Origin: Kappaphycus alvarezii
Lineage: Eukaryota; Rhodophyta; Florideophyceae; Gigartinales; Solieriaceae
Assembly (NCBI GenBank): GCA_002205965.3
Contig: NADL03000682.1
Span: forward strand, 124,001-188,000
Direction of reading: 5' to 3'
DNA length: 64,000 nt
The notes under the pieces were generated by a model, which was given only the letters and a program-made list of their open reading frames with translations, searched no databases and had not been told where the DNA came from. Shown here piece by piece: positions 11,667 through 24,770 of this stretch. The position numbers were made by a program, and so were the translations under genes. Each line of letters begins with the position of its first letter. The stretch's first letter is position 1.

Positions 11667-12605
11667 ATGGGTCATCCGCAAGTAAACCTACAGTCCTTTA
11701 CGCAAATCGTGCATCAGATGCAGCAGAATTTCGAGAATGCCTATAACCAGATTGCTGCACACATATCAAAGTTTTCTATTGCAGCGCAAAAGGTATCCTC
11801 CCAAGAATCTGAAGTGGTGACCGCCGAAACAAATCCAGTTCCTCAACTAATACATATTTGTGCTGTTAGGCTAGGCCAAAGCAAAGCAAGCAAACTAAAC
11901 TCACTGTGAAAGGATCAATTGGTAGCTGGTGTGTTCAGATGAACAATTAACTCGGAGAAAATGATGGTAATGGACCCCTACACATAGCTCTCAGCTACTT
12001 GAATGGCATTGTTCATGAGTGGTGGGCGGTCTATTCCAAAACATAAGAAGGGAAAGGAAAAAACTTCATGGCACACACTGAAGGCTCTTTCCATTGTTTT
12101 GAAACATTGAACAAAGATACCATCTCTCAAAACAAGCCAGTATCCCGGAAAACGTTCAAAGATGTTCCCATCTTAAAAGTAGAGTTCAACAAAATTACAC
12201 TTGAGATCGCCGATATTGCAGCTAGAAAACATATGGATCGTTACTCTCGCATTTTCAATCCTTATATCTGGAATGTATTGTGTAGCAAATAAAATATCAA
12301 ACAATTCAACCCAATGAGAGATATTGAGCGAGTGGAATCGGCAAATCGGCGTTCTGGTCCAGGTAAGCTCCCAAAGTCTTCTGGAGGAAAGAATGGAAAT
12401 GGGATCGATTTTGCTGGACACAGCAGTCCGAAATCAGTCCAAACTGATAATATGTAAGTGATACCATGGCTGGAAACAAACACCGCCCATTTGAAGAAGC
12501 TTGACAAAGAATAACATCAGAAATTTATGCGCGAAGATGTCTTTTTCAGGTTCCAACAGAAAGACCACATGGCCGAGAACTGCCAAAAAGCTCGGCGGTA
12601 CTGAT
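11667..12605 (+). pseudogene. gag: chromovirus gag
   Basis: Capsid-type protein of the chromovirus. The first open frame, 11667-11909 (80 residues), begins MGHPQVNLQSF and is helical and Gln-rich. A second frame at 12068-12292 (74 residues) covers the later capsid region. Near 12535-12590 the translation FRFQQKDHMAENCQ retains the His and last Cys of a CCHC zinc knuckle, while the first two Cys positions are lost. This trio in this order upstream of a gypsy RT is the basis for the call. The start at 11667 is the first Met and is not otherwise supported. No functional protein can be made. Confidence 0.5.
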
Positions 12606-12834
12606 TAAACGGTCCTTCGCAAGTTTGTATCATTTCCATTTCAGTATAATCCCTTAAAAAATATAAAACGTACCGAAATATATCATTGAAGGAAGCAAGA
12701 AGATCCATCGTTTCCACCATAAGATCGAATGCAGCGTTCAATGAAACATTTTCCCCTACGTTCGAAATAAATCACAATGCCATTTTGTTGTAAATAGAAT
12801 AGTTGCTGGTGAGCTATTCAGAGAATAACAAGAC

Positions 12835-13600
12835 TTTGAAATAGAGCTAAAGGAAGGACTAGAACCACAGAAGAATGGTTTCTATAGATATTCTGACAAA
12901 GAGATGTCAGGAGCATCTATTGTAATCTAAGCATATAAGACCTAGTAAGGGCCCCTGAGGAGCTCGTATCCTATTCGTGATAAAAAAAGATAGTCATCTA
13001 AGCATTTGTATGTATTACACAACCTTAAACCGTATTACTCTAAAAATGACTACTCATAACCACGAATTGACAACATTTTCGACCAGCTTAAAAGATCAAG
13101 GAACTTCAGCAAAAATTATCTCAAATTTAGTTCTCAACAGACTAGACTACTCGAATATTCGATTCCATTTCCAGCCTTCAGAGCAAGATATCGACACTTT
13201 GAATTTCTTTTTCTGCAGTTTGTACTCTCTACTTCCCCAGCAACTTCCATGAACCTAATGGTTGATATTTTTAAGTATCAGCTCGACTTGTTTGTGATCA
13301 TCTATCAGGATTATATTCTTATCTACATTCAGTCACGGAAAGCTCGCATGGATCATATTCGAGCCGTACACGAAATCCTCAGAAAAAAAGATGTTTAGCA
13401 ATTTTGCTCAATGCCCTTTTGCGAGTTACAGAACTGGGGTACCTAGGACACACCGTTTCTCAAAGTGATATTTATGTTGACTCAAATAAGATAAGTGATA
13501 AGTGCAATAATGGAATGGCCACCACCAAAGAATAAGCAAGAATTACAGTCTTTTCTTGGTTTTGTCAATTGGTACCGGAGATTCATAAAAAATATGTCCG
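12835..13600 (+). pseudogene. chromovirus reverse transcriptase
   Basis: Recognisable gypsy RT blocks follow one another with frame changes: IELKEGLEPQ and YRYSDKEM (about 12840-12905), a KKDSHLSICM plus LNRITLK block (12983-13045), PRIDNIFDQLKRSRNFSK (about 13060-13115), and FVIIYQDYILIYIQSRKARM (about 13290-13350). The catalytic YxDD has become YQDY at 13302-13313. [18 protein letters not shown] with NWYRRFIK, the thumb/connection start, lies at about 13509-13590. The order and spacing match Ty3/gypsy RT over about 760 bases. Loss of the second catalytic Asp shows that this copy cannot reverse transcribe. Confidence 0.75.
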
Positions 13601-13639
13601 ATTCTTATTCGAATTCTGACAAAATGTACAAAAAAGGTG

Positions 13640-14100
13640 AATTTCAAATGAAGCCGCGTCAACAGTGATGCCTTCAAATTACTCAAGAGAATACTTAGCA
13701 ATGTACAATTACTTAGGAAATTCGTCGCTTCACTGCTAATCGACGTGAACACAGATGATAGCAGTGTGCCATAGGTGCAGTGTTGAGACAGAAAGAATCA
13801 GATTACAAAACTAGGTCTTTTTGCGTCTATGACTCTGAATGATGCGGAACAAAACTATGCGGCCCATGCAAAGGAATTTTGGGCCACTATAGATTCCCAA
13901 ATTTAGAATAAATCATACTTTTTCCGTATTAAATTCACCATTCACCCGGACTGTTATCCCCTAACATACGTAGAAAGCCAAGAAAAAATGTACATGAGAA
14001 AAGTTAGATGATTGGGTAGATTACTTCATTTCGATTGTAAGATAATGCTCATCTCAGGAAAATCAAACGTAGTGCGGAGTAACTATCGACGCAACCACAA
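13640..14100 (+). pseudogene. chromovirus RNase H
   Basis: Follows the RT without a gap. Blocks in order: KFVASLLIDVNTDDSS, IGAVLRQKES, FASMTLNDAEQNYAAHAKEF and INPxxxLTY-like residues, then LLHFDCKIMLISGKSNVV (about 14018-14075) where the family ends in ...G..NvvADaLSR. The ADxLSR end is degenerate. Stops occur at several points. The order of these blocks matches gypsy RNase H, which removes the RNA template. This is a non-functional relic. Confidence 0.65.
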
Positions 14101-14349
14101 GATATGCCGTTACCTGATCATCGGAACAATTGATTACTTCAAAAGTCCATTACCAAGACATTTTCATAATCCAATAAAATTTCGAAAATATCATTCACGA
14201 AAACTGAAATTAAACGGCTGGCAGAAGATTATGGTAGAGATCAGAACCTCAGAACCTCTTTTCAAGACCGCAAAGCTCCCTTCGAGCGTCGAGAGATGTT
14301 TATCGCTGAAAGGAAGAAGATCTAGGTGCCAGAAACGAATTTCAGAGCC

Positions 14350-15300
14350 AAGTTTCTGCATGAATATCATTGCACGCTTACACGAGACACCTGGGAATAA
14401 GCAAAATTATCAACAGAATATCACTAAAGTTTTATTGCAAAAATTTAGAATCAGATATAATCCAATTCATGCGTTCCTGCCAATGACGGAGAGCCAAAGA
14501 AACCAACCAGAAGCAGGCTGGTCTATAAAACCCCGAGAGCCACGGAAAGCCAAATGAATTCACATAACCATGTGTTTCATCACACCTTTGTCAAAATTTA
14601 ACAACGAAAACAACGGCGTTTTGAGAGTCGTAGACGTACTTTCTAAGATGATCATAATTATATCAACGAAAGCAAGTCCACATGCTCTCAAACGGCTCTG
14701 CTGTTGAACAATAACTTATACAGACACAATGGACTACCAGAGAGCATCATCTGTGACCGAGATGCAATCTTCGTGAGGACGTTTTGTAGAAGGCTTTTCG
14801 CTTTACTAAAAACAAAGATATTTCCCTGCTCTGCATACCACCACAAACTGATGGACAGTAGGAAATAATGAACTGTAAAACAGAGGAAATAATCCGTGCA
14901 TTCATTAGCTTAGACGAATCAGAGTAGGATAAGTAGCTGGTAGACTTTGAAGTTGCTTACAACTCCTCTGTGAATTTAACCACAATTTTCTCGGAATCTC
15001 TATCAATTATGGACCTGAGCCAAGAGAAGTGCGCTTGGATGTTTTGGCGTCAGAAACTCTAGCGGTAGAAGTTTTCTCGAAAAGATATGGAAGAAGCATT
15101 AATGAAAGCCCAGAATCTAGTCCGAAAATCCGATGAATCCACTGCAAAGTATGTAAAAAGAAAGAAAAGGCCGTCTAAGTTCAGAGTCAGTGACACATTT
15201 TGGCTATCTACAAAGAAATTATGACTCCAAGATTCCACCAGATCATTTAAACCGAACCCAAGGTATTGAGGTCTCTTTGAAATAAAAGAATATACTAAAG
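14350..15300 (+). pseudogene. chromovirus integrase
   Basis: The zinc-finger region shows IARLHETPGNKQ and later residues (frame 14012-14557). The core begins with MCFITPLSK...VLRVVDVLSKM (about 14570-14670), which corresponds to the MDFITxLPxS...VVVDRLSKM of chromoviruses with the first catalytic Asp replaced by Cys. GLPESIICDRDAIF (about 14732-14775) holds the second Asp. SAYHHKLMDS matches StayHPQTDG. A post-core FRVSDTFWLSTKKL block near 15180-15220 and NALHTNLFKRF near 15355-15385 match the C-terminal GPY/F-type region. Several stops are present. Confidence 0.7.
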
Positions 15301-15439
15301 GTGAGACGTACCGTCTGCAATTAACTCAATCTTTGATTGGTAGAGGAATTAATAACGCTTTACACACTAACCTATTCAAACGGTTCTTTGAAGATGAATT
15401 AGGCGTATAAATTAGACTTCGGATACTTCTCTTATTTCA

Positions 15440-15630
15440 AGATTGACGTGAGGAATACGAAGTTGAATCTATACTCGCTCACAAGTGAGGACGTTTAAAA
15501 ATTAAATTTCTTTTCAAACCAAAGGGATACAGAGATCATGAGAATTCGTGTCTTCTGGAATCATACATTAATAATTCTCATGAAATTTTGAGTAATTTCA
15601 AGCAGAAACTCAAGAGCCGGGACTGTTCTT
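15440..15630 (+). pseudogene. chromodomain of the chromovirus
   Basis: After the integrase, the frame reads EEYEVESILAHK, a stop, then GRLKIKFLFKPKGYRDHENS and LLESYINNSHEILSNF. This matches the pattern EYEVExILxHR...LxYLVKWKGY...TWEPxxNL of retroelement chromodomains, which tether integrase to methylated histone H3. The Trp/Tyr cage is partly lost (KFLFKPKGY for YLVKWKGY). It is positioned at the extreme 3' end of pol, as expected. Confidence 0.6.
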
Positions 15631-15649
15631 CTCTGTAGGTGGATGCGAT

Positions 15650-18600
15650 GTTTTCTTTTACTTCACATGAGTTACAGGTGACACGGATTCACTGCATGTA
15701 CTGTGCTCTTCATTCAAACCACTGGCAACCATACAACCAGGGCTACTAGGCACTTTCCTCATATTGCAATTCTTCTTACAGTTCTGAACCCAGCGTTTGA
15801 CACCAATTGTACACTTTGAATAGTTACAGGAGAGGGGCGCACTTTGTTATTATATCATTGCTTTATCCATCAAACTTTGCATTGCTGTCTCATGCCTCTT
15901 GAGCCAACGTACTTCTTAGGGAATATTCGAGGATGTCCTTCGTGCAGACTGCAATTCTGAAAGTGTCATTTCCAGTACTATTAGGTAATTTTTACGAGAA
16001 AACCTGCATATTTGCTACTGTAAGACTGCATTATGCTTAGTATACAGCTAAATTCAGCTCTATATAAATCCTGGTTTGAAATGGTCGGCTTAACCTAGCC
16101 TGTCACAACTAAAAGTTCAACACAGTTCTACCTAGATGTTTTCGTGTGTGCTTATCGCCCTACAGCAGGAATTGCTCGTAGTCCCGAGCTCTTCAATAAT
16201 TGGATAAGCGTGAAACCTGTTAAAACACGTTCATCTTAAAATATCCGTAATGGAGACTTGCAGAATCTCTGGTCTCAAAGTTTCAAAAATTCTTGAAAAT
16301 AATAATGAACTGCTGGTCTCTGTGAGTTTGGTGACAAATTGACCCGCTAAAGTACATTCGACTTAAACCCATCACCTCCCTCCGAACATACATCCCGCTG
16401 CATACATAATTTTTGACTGGCAAAAAATTACCATAACTCCTCTCCAGTTAGCATTGGTGATACCTATAGATTGAATATCTGAATACCGATCTCATTTCTG
16501 CCGTTTTTGACGACTCTCTGTATCGCAATTGCACTTTTTTATAAACCTCTACGTCCTTACTTCCGGGCAAATTTTTTTGAGGAAAGCACATCGGCATTCG
16601 GGGCGACTATAAATGCAATATTGTCTGCCTCTGTTTGCAAAAATTCCTAGGTCGTGTCCCTACTGTCACTGGAATTTGTCGGTCTATTGTAAGGCTTCTC
16701 AACCTCCGCCAAGGAAATGAGGCACATACGCAGCAGCCTTCGCTATCAGCCGTGGAAATGCTCCACTTGCATGGGCGGCTTGAGAGGTCCTTTAGATATG
16801 TAAATTCAGTCCCAAAGGATTTCGGGATGTGATTTAACGTGGCTTTCGGGGACATCGTAAAAGTCGGCTGGATAGTTTCGCCATAATCGTCTCCTCAAAA
16901 TCCCAAAAGAAAATTATATGAAGTAGATTATGTTTTTTTGAACACAAGTAGAGGTTCATTCATACACGCATTAGCCACGTGTACATTCACTCTCGGTATT
17001 TGGATAAAGTTGGATAAAAAAAACAGTAAGGCAGAAATAGTTGTATCACCGGGCAAGTAAGGTTTGTTTTTTGATTTTTTTTTACGTAGCATAAACTAGC
17101 ACAGCAAAAACAAAAATTCGGTTGCATGGCGTAAACAGTAATTCCCTGACTACAATCGTGTCGGTGCGAATGATTTTCAAATCCCCTTGCAAAAAACCTC
17201 TAGAAAGTAGACTACCTCGAACTCCAGTAAGCTTTGTGGTGATTGTGATAGAATCTAAAAAAAACTTCTAGGATGAAGATGAAGCTCATACTATATTCTT
17301 TTTTTATAAAAGTATGCAGTTAATCAGCACACGCTCAATCTCGTCCATGATTGTCAGGAAGCGGGCTGCGGTCGAAAAAAAGCTTCTTACTAGTTCAGAA
17401 CTCAATTTTTGATGTGTGATGACGGTTGATATTTGAAAAAGCCTATAAGGTTCCACTTGTATATTTTTTTGTTTTTATGTCCAAAATGTATGAGCTTTTT
17501 TGGTGTCCCGTAGTATAAAGTAAGTTTTTTGTTTTGCAATAGGCAGTCACATTGCTTATTGAATTTCAAGCCCTAAGAATACTTTGTTTTATCATTTAAT
17601 GCTGCTTATTTCCGCTTTTTTCGGTGCGCAACGTCAAATCAGCACGTCGCTGCCCTCAGATTCCTTCTGGGTCCCATACGCTTAATGCTAGCTCTTTTTA
17701 CCCTTCTGCAAACTCAATTAAATCTCATCTGTATATGCCGCTTTGGGTGCCGATTGTTGTCTTTATTTTTGATTCTAGTAAAATAGAGATACAGGTAAAT
17801 GCATAAATTTGTATGTGCGCAAAGACTAAATGCAATTTATTGATAGACTGCGTAAACTGTCTGCCCCGCTCATGTTAACCACTCAGGGGATTTTATCAGT
17901 TTTTTCTAACGGCAGTTACGCTTGTGTTAAGTATGATACTGTAATTAGGCAGTGACTATCATTATGATACTGATATTTGCCATTTACATTGTTCGTGAGT
18001 ACGAAATAAGTCCTTCTTGATGCTGCAATCCATTCACAGATAGTTTCGGGAAGGGTTGCATCGCGTCGTATGTCTTTCGACGGATAGGGTAGAGTATATA
18101 ATGGTAGCGACAAATTCTGTAATGACAACGCTGCGGTGCGGCTATCGTTGTTGGTCATGCGACCAATGATATATTGCATTATGGTAGGCTAATTTTGGGG
18201 TTGATATGCCCATCATTTGCACGCATATATATTCAGCTATTTAGAAATTCCTCTAGTGTTTGATATTATACGCCATCTGTATTTCTGGTACAGTTATGTA
18301 ACCCTCCGAAAACGGATAGGGTCCCAAGGTATATTTACTGCTTTCGAACAATACTTATGTGAATAGAATCGTCAAAACTCTCGAACATTTCTGAGACCTC
18401 AACATGAAACCTCTGTTGTTCCTGGATCAAATTCCAGACACTTAGTTATGAATGAGTTGACATAAGGACCCCTTCCCTAATGCGACATCATATTTTAAAG
18501 ATGCTATCAAGGTATGACATGGAACGAAAGAATATTTTGCTACTACTTTTAGCATATCTATGCCAAAAATATTGCGAGGCATAGAGGTCAACTATGGAAT

Positions 18601-20900
18601 TCCAGTCTCTAATAGGTGAACTACTAGGTACTCCTGAATTTAATCCGAGCTTCCAAACAGTTTTTATGAGATTACTGCAAGCATTATACACCACGGTTGT
18701 TCTACTACAGTTAAAAGAACTAAAATTTGAAGTGTTGATCATTTAAAAATATATTTACTACAACCCTGTCCTACCCAGTGATTATGGTCTTACACTCCTC
18801 GAGACCCAAAATTCTGGTTCAGTGTCAAGTCCTGCCCAAAAAAGGATTCCTTGTTCTTTTTCTGAGCCTGGAACATGGACATAAATCTACGTTTTTATCT
18901 CACTTTTGTTTGGAAAGTACCGACGTTTTAGCTCGAAATATGTCCCATTTGCGAGACGGTTGAAGATTTTCTGACAAAAAACTTGCGAAACATGGAAAAT
19001 AGGGGATTGATCGGAAGGGCTGGAATTACATAGAATGTTTGCTTAAATGTTGAGTTTTGCAAGGATCATTTTTGTTCCGCAAACATATTACGGCATATTA
19101 GCAGGAAAATTGACCGCTACTAAATTTTCACAGTAGAAGAATATGTATTTGTATTTGATATTTCGTATTTTCAAGTAGAGCTTTAAATGCGAATAGAACT
19201 AAACAATGCCGTGACTTTCGATAAGCAAACTTCTTATTCAAGCTGTGGACTCAGTCTGATCCATCTGGCCGAACTACGAAGGAATGCTAAGTAGAAAAAA
19301 GTTGAGCTTCTTCAACGGTTTCAGGTAAGAATTTTATCGAAATCTTGAGCCCTCAACATGTACACCAAACGATTAAGGGCTATGATATTGACAACTGCAA
19401 ATCTTAAAGCGACATTTTTCCTCACGTCACGGATCTATTCATTACGAATAACTCTGCTAAGGGCGGCTGTGAGAGTTTGCTTTGAGTTCCATAGAAAGTA
19501 ATGTTTGGATCCTAAATATATCTTTCCAGTAAGTCTTGTTTGGATATTTTTTTGCTTGTTCATTGATATGAAATTAGTGAGGTATCCTCCGCTTAACCAC
19601 TGAAATGCTACAAAGTCTGTCTTGTCTTTCTTCAAGATTGTAGAAAACATTGTAACTGTTTTTAGCAGGTCCTATGAACTCTTTGATAATTATATTGATG
19701 CTGATTTTACGGTGGTAAAGCTGATTGCAATTCTGGTGAATGTTCATTTCTCAATGTTTGAGTGAGCATGTCCAAAAGAAGAAGTGGTAATTTCCGGTTT
19801 TGCAATCTACATCCGAGGAAAATTCTGTCTCGACGAGCAATGCTGTACCGAATATAAGATATATTTACAGTTTATGCTGCCGTTGGTGGCATAATAAACC
19901 AAAAAAATAGCAAATAAGGGTGGTGTTAGACGATCCATCTGATATCAAAATCGCTTCAAATGAACCACTTACCTATCATTAAACGGACGTTGAAATCAAA
20001 TATAGATTTTTAAGTGAACAAAATCACCAAATGCATAGTTAAGTTGTGGTTATGGAGACTACCCTAGTCGTATCTGATGACATAAACAAGCCTTTGGCTA
20101 AACGTAATCGTTATCCATTTCGGATAATATGGACATTCATTTTGATACGGCTAAGTTCTGGGGGATAGTTCTAAGTTATGGTTAGGATCTTAACTTCTAT
20201 TCCATAATCTCTGGTACTTCAATTTAAGGGACCATGAACAAGTTTTAACAAAAGTTGCAGCATATGCAGACCACATGGTGGTATTTTCATTTCCAATTGC
20301 GTAATACTCATACTGACTATTTACTATGGAAGCTGACCTTAAATTACCATGTATATCAGGAAGAAGCGTTAAGTAAACTGTTCAAGCAACCCAGTAGTAT
20401 TGAAAATATCTGATGCTACAGAACCCCACTGAATCGAAATTTATCCCAACCCCACTGCAACCTTAAACGGTTCTAAGCGCTCTCCATCCCATCGCTTCTT
20501 TGACAGAAGAGGGCCAGAATGAACAGAGGGTACTTTTTCTGTTGTACCCGGATTTCCAACGTGCCCCTTCCCTATTATTCTATAAGAAAATGAAGACCAG
20601 AAGCGAATGGACCACACCTTAGATCCACTGGATTCGAACGACTTCGTTCCAAATGCCAGAGTGTCGCAAAACACACGAGCGGCTGGCAAACCCTGTGCCT
20701 AAAAGTTAATCTCTTTCGAAATTAAAAAAATCAAATCTTTCTCCATCAAGGCAATGGCTTTTCATTCTAGGTAGTATATTATATCTCGAGAAAATTTTTG
20801 GTCTTTACCTATCCAAAGCCTTTCTGCTATAAAGAATGAAGGCCTAATAGTTGTTTCGAGTCTTTTGATGAGGATGAAGCGGAGGTCGAAGTTAGTGAGA
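15650..20900. other. long AT-rich stretch, no gene recognised
   Basis: Many homopolymer T/A runs (for example 17060-17090 and 17460-17530) and short open frames on both strands, none with motifs that I can support. The chromovirus 3' LTR should lie at the start of this stretch but is not distinguishable. A weak RT-like reading at 18640-18740 is listed among rejected items. Confidence 0.4.
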
Positions 20901-21210
20901 AGAACTTGGAGAACATAGATAGTTCCAAGTGGGCTATCTATCATTTTGAGCCGTTCCAGATAATTGCTACGAACGGAGTTTTGGGTATGGATATTTTGGA
21001 GGAATGTTTTTCTGTGGTCTCGAGGACTGAGATTTCCAGGAAGAAACATAGATATAAACTTTGATATTATGTGATATCAGTCTTTTCCCGTTTACCAACC
21101 CCATTCAATATACTTTTGGTACATGATATGTTTTTTTTGAAACTTGAGACTGCCTAAAGGATTACATGATCTCCGTAAACTGCTTCCAATGGTAGATGCT
21201 AAGCAATGTG
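20900..21210 (+). mobile_element. acidic-protein element, copy 1 (fragment)
   Basis: The translation from about 20948 reads EPFQIIATNGVLGMDILEECF. It aligns with the conserved C-terminus of the acidic protein of the other copies (PFADICVDCLCGMDILGELF in copy 3). The bases after it also keep the pattern for DLED...DFKEE in a shifted frame. Downstream, about 21174-21210 (GTAAACTGCTTCC...GCTAAGCAA) matches the start of the conserved 3' block of the family, after which similarity fades. The upstream part of the protein is not clear. Degenerate copy. Confidence 0.5.
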
Positions 21211-23690
21211 GGGAAATATTCATGTGAAAACTCAATTGTTCTCGAAATTGAAAATAAACTTTTGCCCTGAAAACATTTTTTCACCGCTAGCCCCTGAGCA
21301 GAGGTGATAGGCGTTGACCCATGCATACCATATTGTAGCCTGGCAGTCACTTCCTCCTGATTCTCATTTCATCCTAACGAGCATACTCTAGTAGCATTTA
21401 TTTGCTTGCCACGCCTCCGCCTTGAGGAAGCCATCTCTAGTAATAATATTGTCGACATATATATCCCTTTGAGATAGCTCACTTGGAGGGCTTGAATCCT
21501 TTGAAGACAGAATAAGTAAGAGTAAAAAATAAGTTCAACGCAATGGTGGCGGAGGAATCACGCCAGATGTCAGGGAATGAAGCGAGGAGGCCGAGAATTG
21601 TAGAATCAATCTTCCCTGTCACACCGTAAGTAACGATGCCGACGGGAACCAGCAAGAAATCACTGGCGTCACAGTAGTCGACGGAGCGCGAGACCTCGTC
21701 GTTCTCGGCGTAAATACCAGCGGCGGTGCAAGGTTAAACGCTGTGCGGAAGGCGCTGGTGGATATCATGGTGGACTACAGTAGCATCTAACTTCGCATCT
21801 GTGGCGCAGAGACTACTGACGGCAGATATATATACTTCCACGCAGAAAACGGGGGCCAAGTGTAGATATTGACCATGATTGGCTCTTCAATGAGCGTAAT
21901 GATGCCATGTTCGCTGAAGAGAGTTGCGAAGGACGTTGGAAAGCCAGATTTGCACTTTACTGTACTTTCAGGTCCGTTTATATGTGCCCATCGGGTTCCA
22001 AACTGTAGAAGAGCTAGTGGAACGAAGGAGTCACACTGTGAACCGTGATTTTCAGAGAAATAGCGAGAATTTAAGACAAATAAAGGTAAGGATCTTACTA
22101 GCATGGGATTCTAATAATGTGCAAAAGGTTTGGATGAAAGCGAACCACTAAGAGGGAATAGGAATATTTGGAACGCGAAGAGAGCAATTAAGCCCGCCCC
22201 ATGGCGTAAGTGTGGAATGGCAAGCGATAATATGCGTAAAAGTGGAATTCTGAGTTGATGTTAGACTGGTGTCTGGCACCTGAAACTGGAGATTTGCAGC
22301 GCTGGGCAAGTGCAGTGGGTTTTCACGAAGAAGAGAGGGAGATGTAACTGGAGAATGGGAGCGATTTCGTGGAAGTAATATAGATGGAGGGGTTATGAAG
22401 GAAGGAAAAGTGATACAAAAGGCTGCAAACGAATATATGGGAGAGGTGGCCGATGCAGCTTCCACTACGGCAGCGGATTTGAGAAACCCAAGGTTATTTT
22501 TCAAAAAAAAGAGAGACCTCGATCCACATACTTTCAGGGCAGCGGCTTTAGAGCTGCTGGAATGATTACCTCTGTTTCTCCTTGGACGGAACAGCTAGCG
22601 CCATAAATTAGATGGAGAAGCGTCTGAGGCAGGCACATAATCTTACAAGTGCCTGCAAAGAAACGATTTAGTTGTAAACCAGCTGGGCATTTTAGGTTTT
22701 CTGAATTGCAATGGCAATAAAGTATGATCGATACCATGGTGGATGCGATCGAACGACTCAGTAACATAAACATCGAAGGCAATGAAAATCCAGAAAATCT
22801 TTAAGTTAGACAGAATTGAAAAGGGAAACGGTAGTGAAAGGGATGAAAAGCAGACGATAATTCGTAAGCATCGACTCTGTTCTGGTTGAACCTGAATTCA
22901 ATTGAAAGACCAGCGATCTGGAATAATTGAATGGCGTGGGCTGCGTCCCAGCAATGTGTGACGATTTTAACATCAACTGCGTACCAGGCAGAGAAGTAAA
23001 TCATCCTGAAACGACAAGATGAGCGGCTGCAGGGCAGGAAGAAAGGCATAGGACTTGCAGGTCACCTTGTAATGTGCCGAAGGAGCTGAAAACCCAGAAA
23101 GGACCATTAACAACGTCATTGTTGTAGATATAGTAGTAGTGGACCCATTGATGATGTCGTGGGCAAAATTTTAAATAAGATTAAGGATAAGTCGATGAAA
23201 GATACTGCTAAAAGCATTTTGAACGTTAATTTTGTAAAAACACATTCTCCGCAAATACCGAGCGTTGAGATATTTAACAAAAGGTTTATATAACTGCTTG
23301 GGTACTGAATATTACCGCTTGATCCAGTTAATATGAGAGAAGAAATTGATGTACAAGGGGAAAAGCTTTGTTTGCGCGAGCATCCATGAAATCCAACACC
23401 GAAGCCATAGGCCTAAATCAATAGGTTGGACGGCCATTCTGCCTAGGTAGGCCGGTAAGCCGGCCTATTCTCAATTTTTTGCGACAAAAAGGTGGCAACA
23501 CTCCGTTACACTCAACATTGATGACTTTTTTAAACTTAAAGAGGCACTCATGACCCGATGCAACATCCCTGCGGGTCGAAAAGCAGGAAAAAACATCAAG
23601 GGCTACGATCAGCGGCAGCTGCAGTGTTAATTAGCAGGCCATAGATTGTGTCGGAACGAAAAAGGTCCTCTTCGCATCTTGAAATCCGTC
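21210..23690. other. unassigned region with minus-strand hydrophobic open frames
   Basis: Minus-strand frames at 21787-22104, 22148-22504, 22534-22782 and 22801-23049 encode hydrophobic or Ser/Pro-rich stretches. I cannot join them into a gene. The minus-strand text around 23040-23110 (MVLSGFSAPSAH) resembles that near 25990 (VILSGFQTPAFA), suggesting two decayed copies of one sequence. Function unknown. Confidence 0.25.
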
Positions 23691-24094
23691 CTTGATAAAT
23701 TGCCCTACCTTCTTCTTTCCAAAACAAATTCTAAATATCTTTTTCCTCTATGAATCAAAATTCACAGTACCACTCTATTTTCTATGTTATGTTTCAATAT
23801 TTAGTCCTCCTCCTTCAAAGAGATGCCTTTCAATTCGTGGCCACCTCGCTTCCCAAATTCAGTTCCTATATTGAATCATGCAGATTTTTATGATGTCACA
23901 AATTCTTGCAAATCCAAGGCCGCAGTATCGCCTAGTATTTTTTAACCTAGACCTTCTTGCTTACCAAATACATGCCCCTATTTGAAGTGCTATAGCATTG
24001 TCGCTGAAGCATCACTCCTACCACCAAACACATCAATAAGCTGATTACCCTTTTTGTCAATATTCGCAAACCCGGTCACCCCTCTTTCAGAAAT

Positions 24095-24667
24095 ATGACG
24101 TCAAATCGCCCCTCTGTCCCTATCTACAAAAACTGCTCTTCCCGTCCCATCAATGGCCTCCATCTCGCCACCTATGCGCCAACTGATGCCGACGACTACC
24201 TCCAGCGGCAAAATAAGAAGAAGATCATCGAGTTAGTTCGCCGTCTCTATATAGTAGATGAAGCCAGAGAGGTAAGTGAGAATGAGGCTGAGAAAGTCGA
24301 GGAGGAGAGTGGGGAGTCTTTCGAGTAATAGGTAGCCCCTGAGCTGATTTACGAGACTCAGGAGAAGAATGAGGAGAACGGGGATGGGACGGAAGATCGG
24401 TCCATAGAGGAGGAGGGGTAAATGCAGGAATTGGACCGCAGCTTGGAGAACTTTGGGGCGGGATGGGAGCTACAAATGGAGGACCAGGTGTTGCCGGTCA
24501 TAGAAATGGATAAAGATATCTATAGTGCTCTAGATATGTCAGGAAAGGCCACAGAAAATTGCAAATCGCTCGAAGGGATATGTGTGAACAGTATGGATAG
24601 CATGGACATTGTGCAGGAGCTGCTTGGTTCTAGACTTGAGAATGAAGATTGTAAGAAGTATATGTAG
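24095..24667 (+). pseudogene. acidic protein of the repeat family
   Basis: The first frame (24095-24328, 77 residues) begins MTSNRPS and holds RPINGLHLATYAPTDADDYL, matched in copy 3 by RPINALALKAIGPTNYDHYC and in copy 5 by LNALALMTNIPSGYDAYC. A Glu-rich stretch follows and ends in a double stop. The second frame (24422-24667, 81 residues) carries DQVLPVIEMDKDIYSALDM and the C-terminal GICVNSMDSMDIVQELLGS. The two frames were probably one protein of about 190 residues. I do not recognise the family. The acidic middle and the short conserved end with ICxxC suggest a binding tail, but that is inference. An AG after a T/C-rich tract just before the ATG (CTCTTTCAG, 24079-24090) could be a splice acceptor. 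Confidence 0.5.
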
Positions 24668-24770
24668 ATATTTACTGGAAGTATCTTATTTGTAGTCTCT
24701 ATCGTCTGCATGATTTGTTTTAGTGCATTTTATGGTAGTCAGTATGCGTTCTTGAGATTTTGGGATTAGC

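Larger units (their letters stand above)
11640..15640 (+). mobile_element. Ty3/gypsy chromovirus, heavily decayed
   Basis: Blocks in order on the plus strand are gag, RT, RNase H, integrase and chromodomain, which is the Ty3/gypsy order. A C-terminal chromodomain places it among chromoviruses. Dozens of stops and shifts are present. The RT box is YQDY instead of YxDD, and the first integrase Asp appears as Cys (MCFITPLSK for MDFITPLPK). No LTR pair could be matched by eye, so the outer borders are approximate. Confidence 0.8.

Noticed and set aside
18640..18742. Copia RT-like reading (LLQALYTTVVLLQLKEL) on the plus strand
   Set aside because: Only a loose match to the LYGLKQAPRxW block, with no other RT block nearby.
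20630..20645. GGATTCGAAC word suggesting a minus-strand tRNA T-arm
   Set aside because: The T-stem does not pair (two mismatches in five) and no acceptor, D or anticodon arm can be folded around it.
23480..23520. GCGACAAAAAGGTGGCAACACT, similar to a word of the acidic-family 3' block, as a possible upstream LTR
   Set aside because: Similarity stops after about 15 bases, and the rest of the block is absent.
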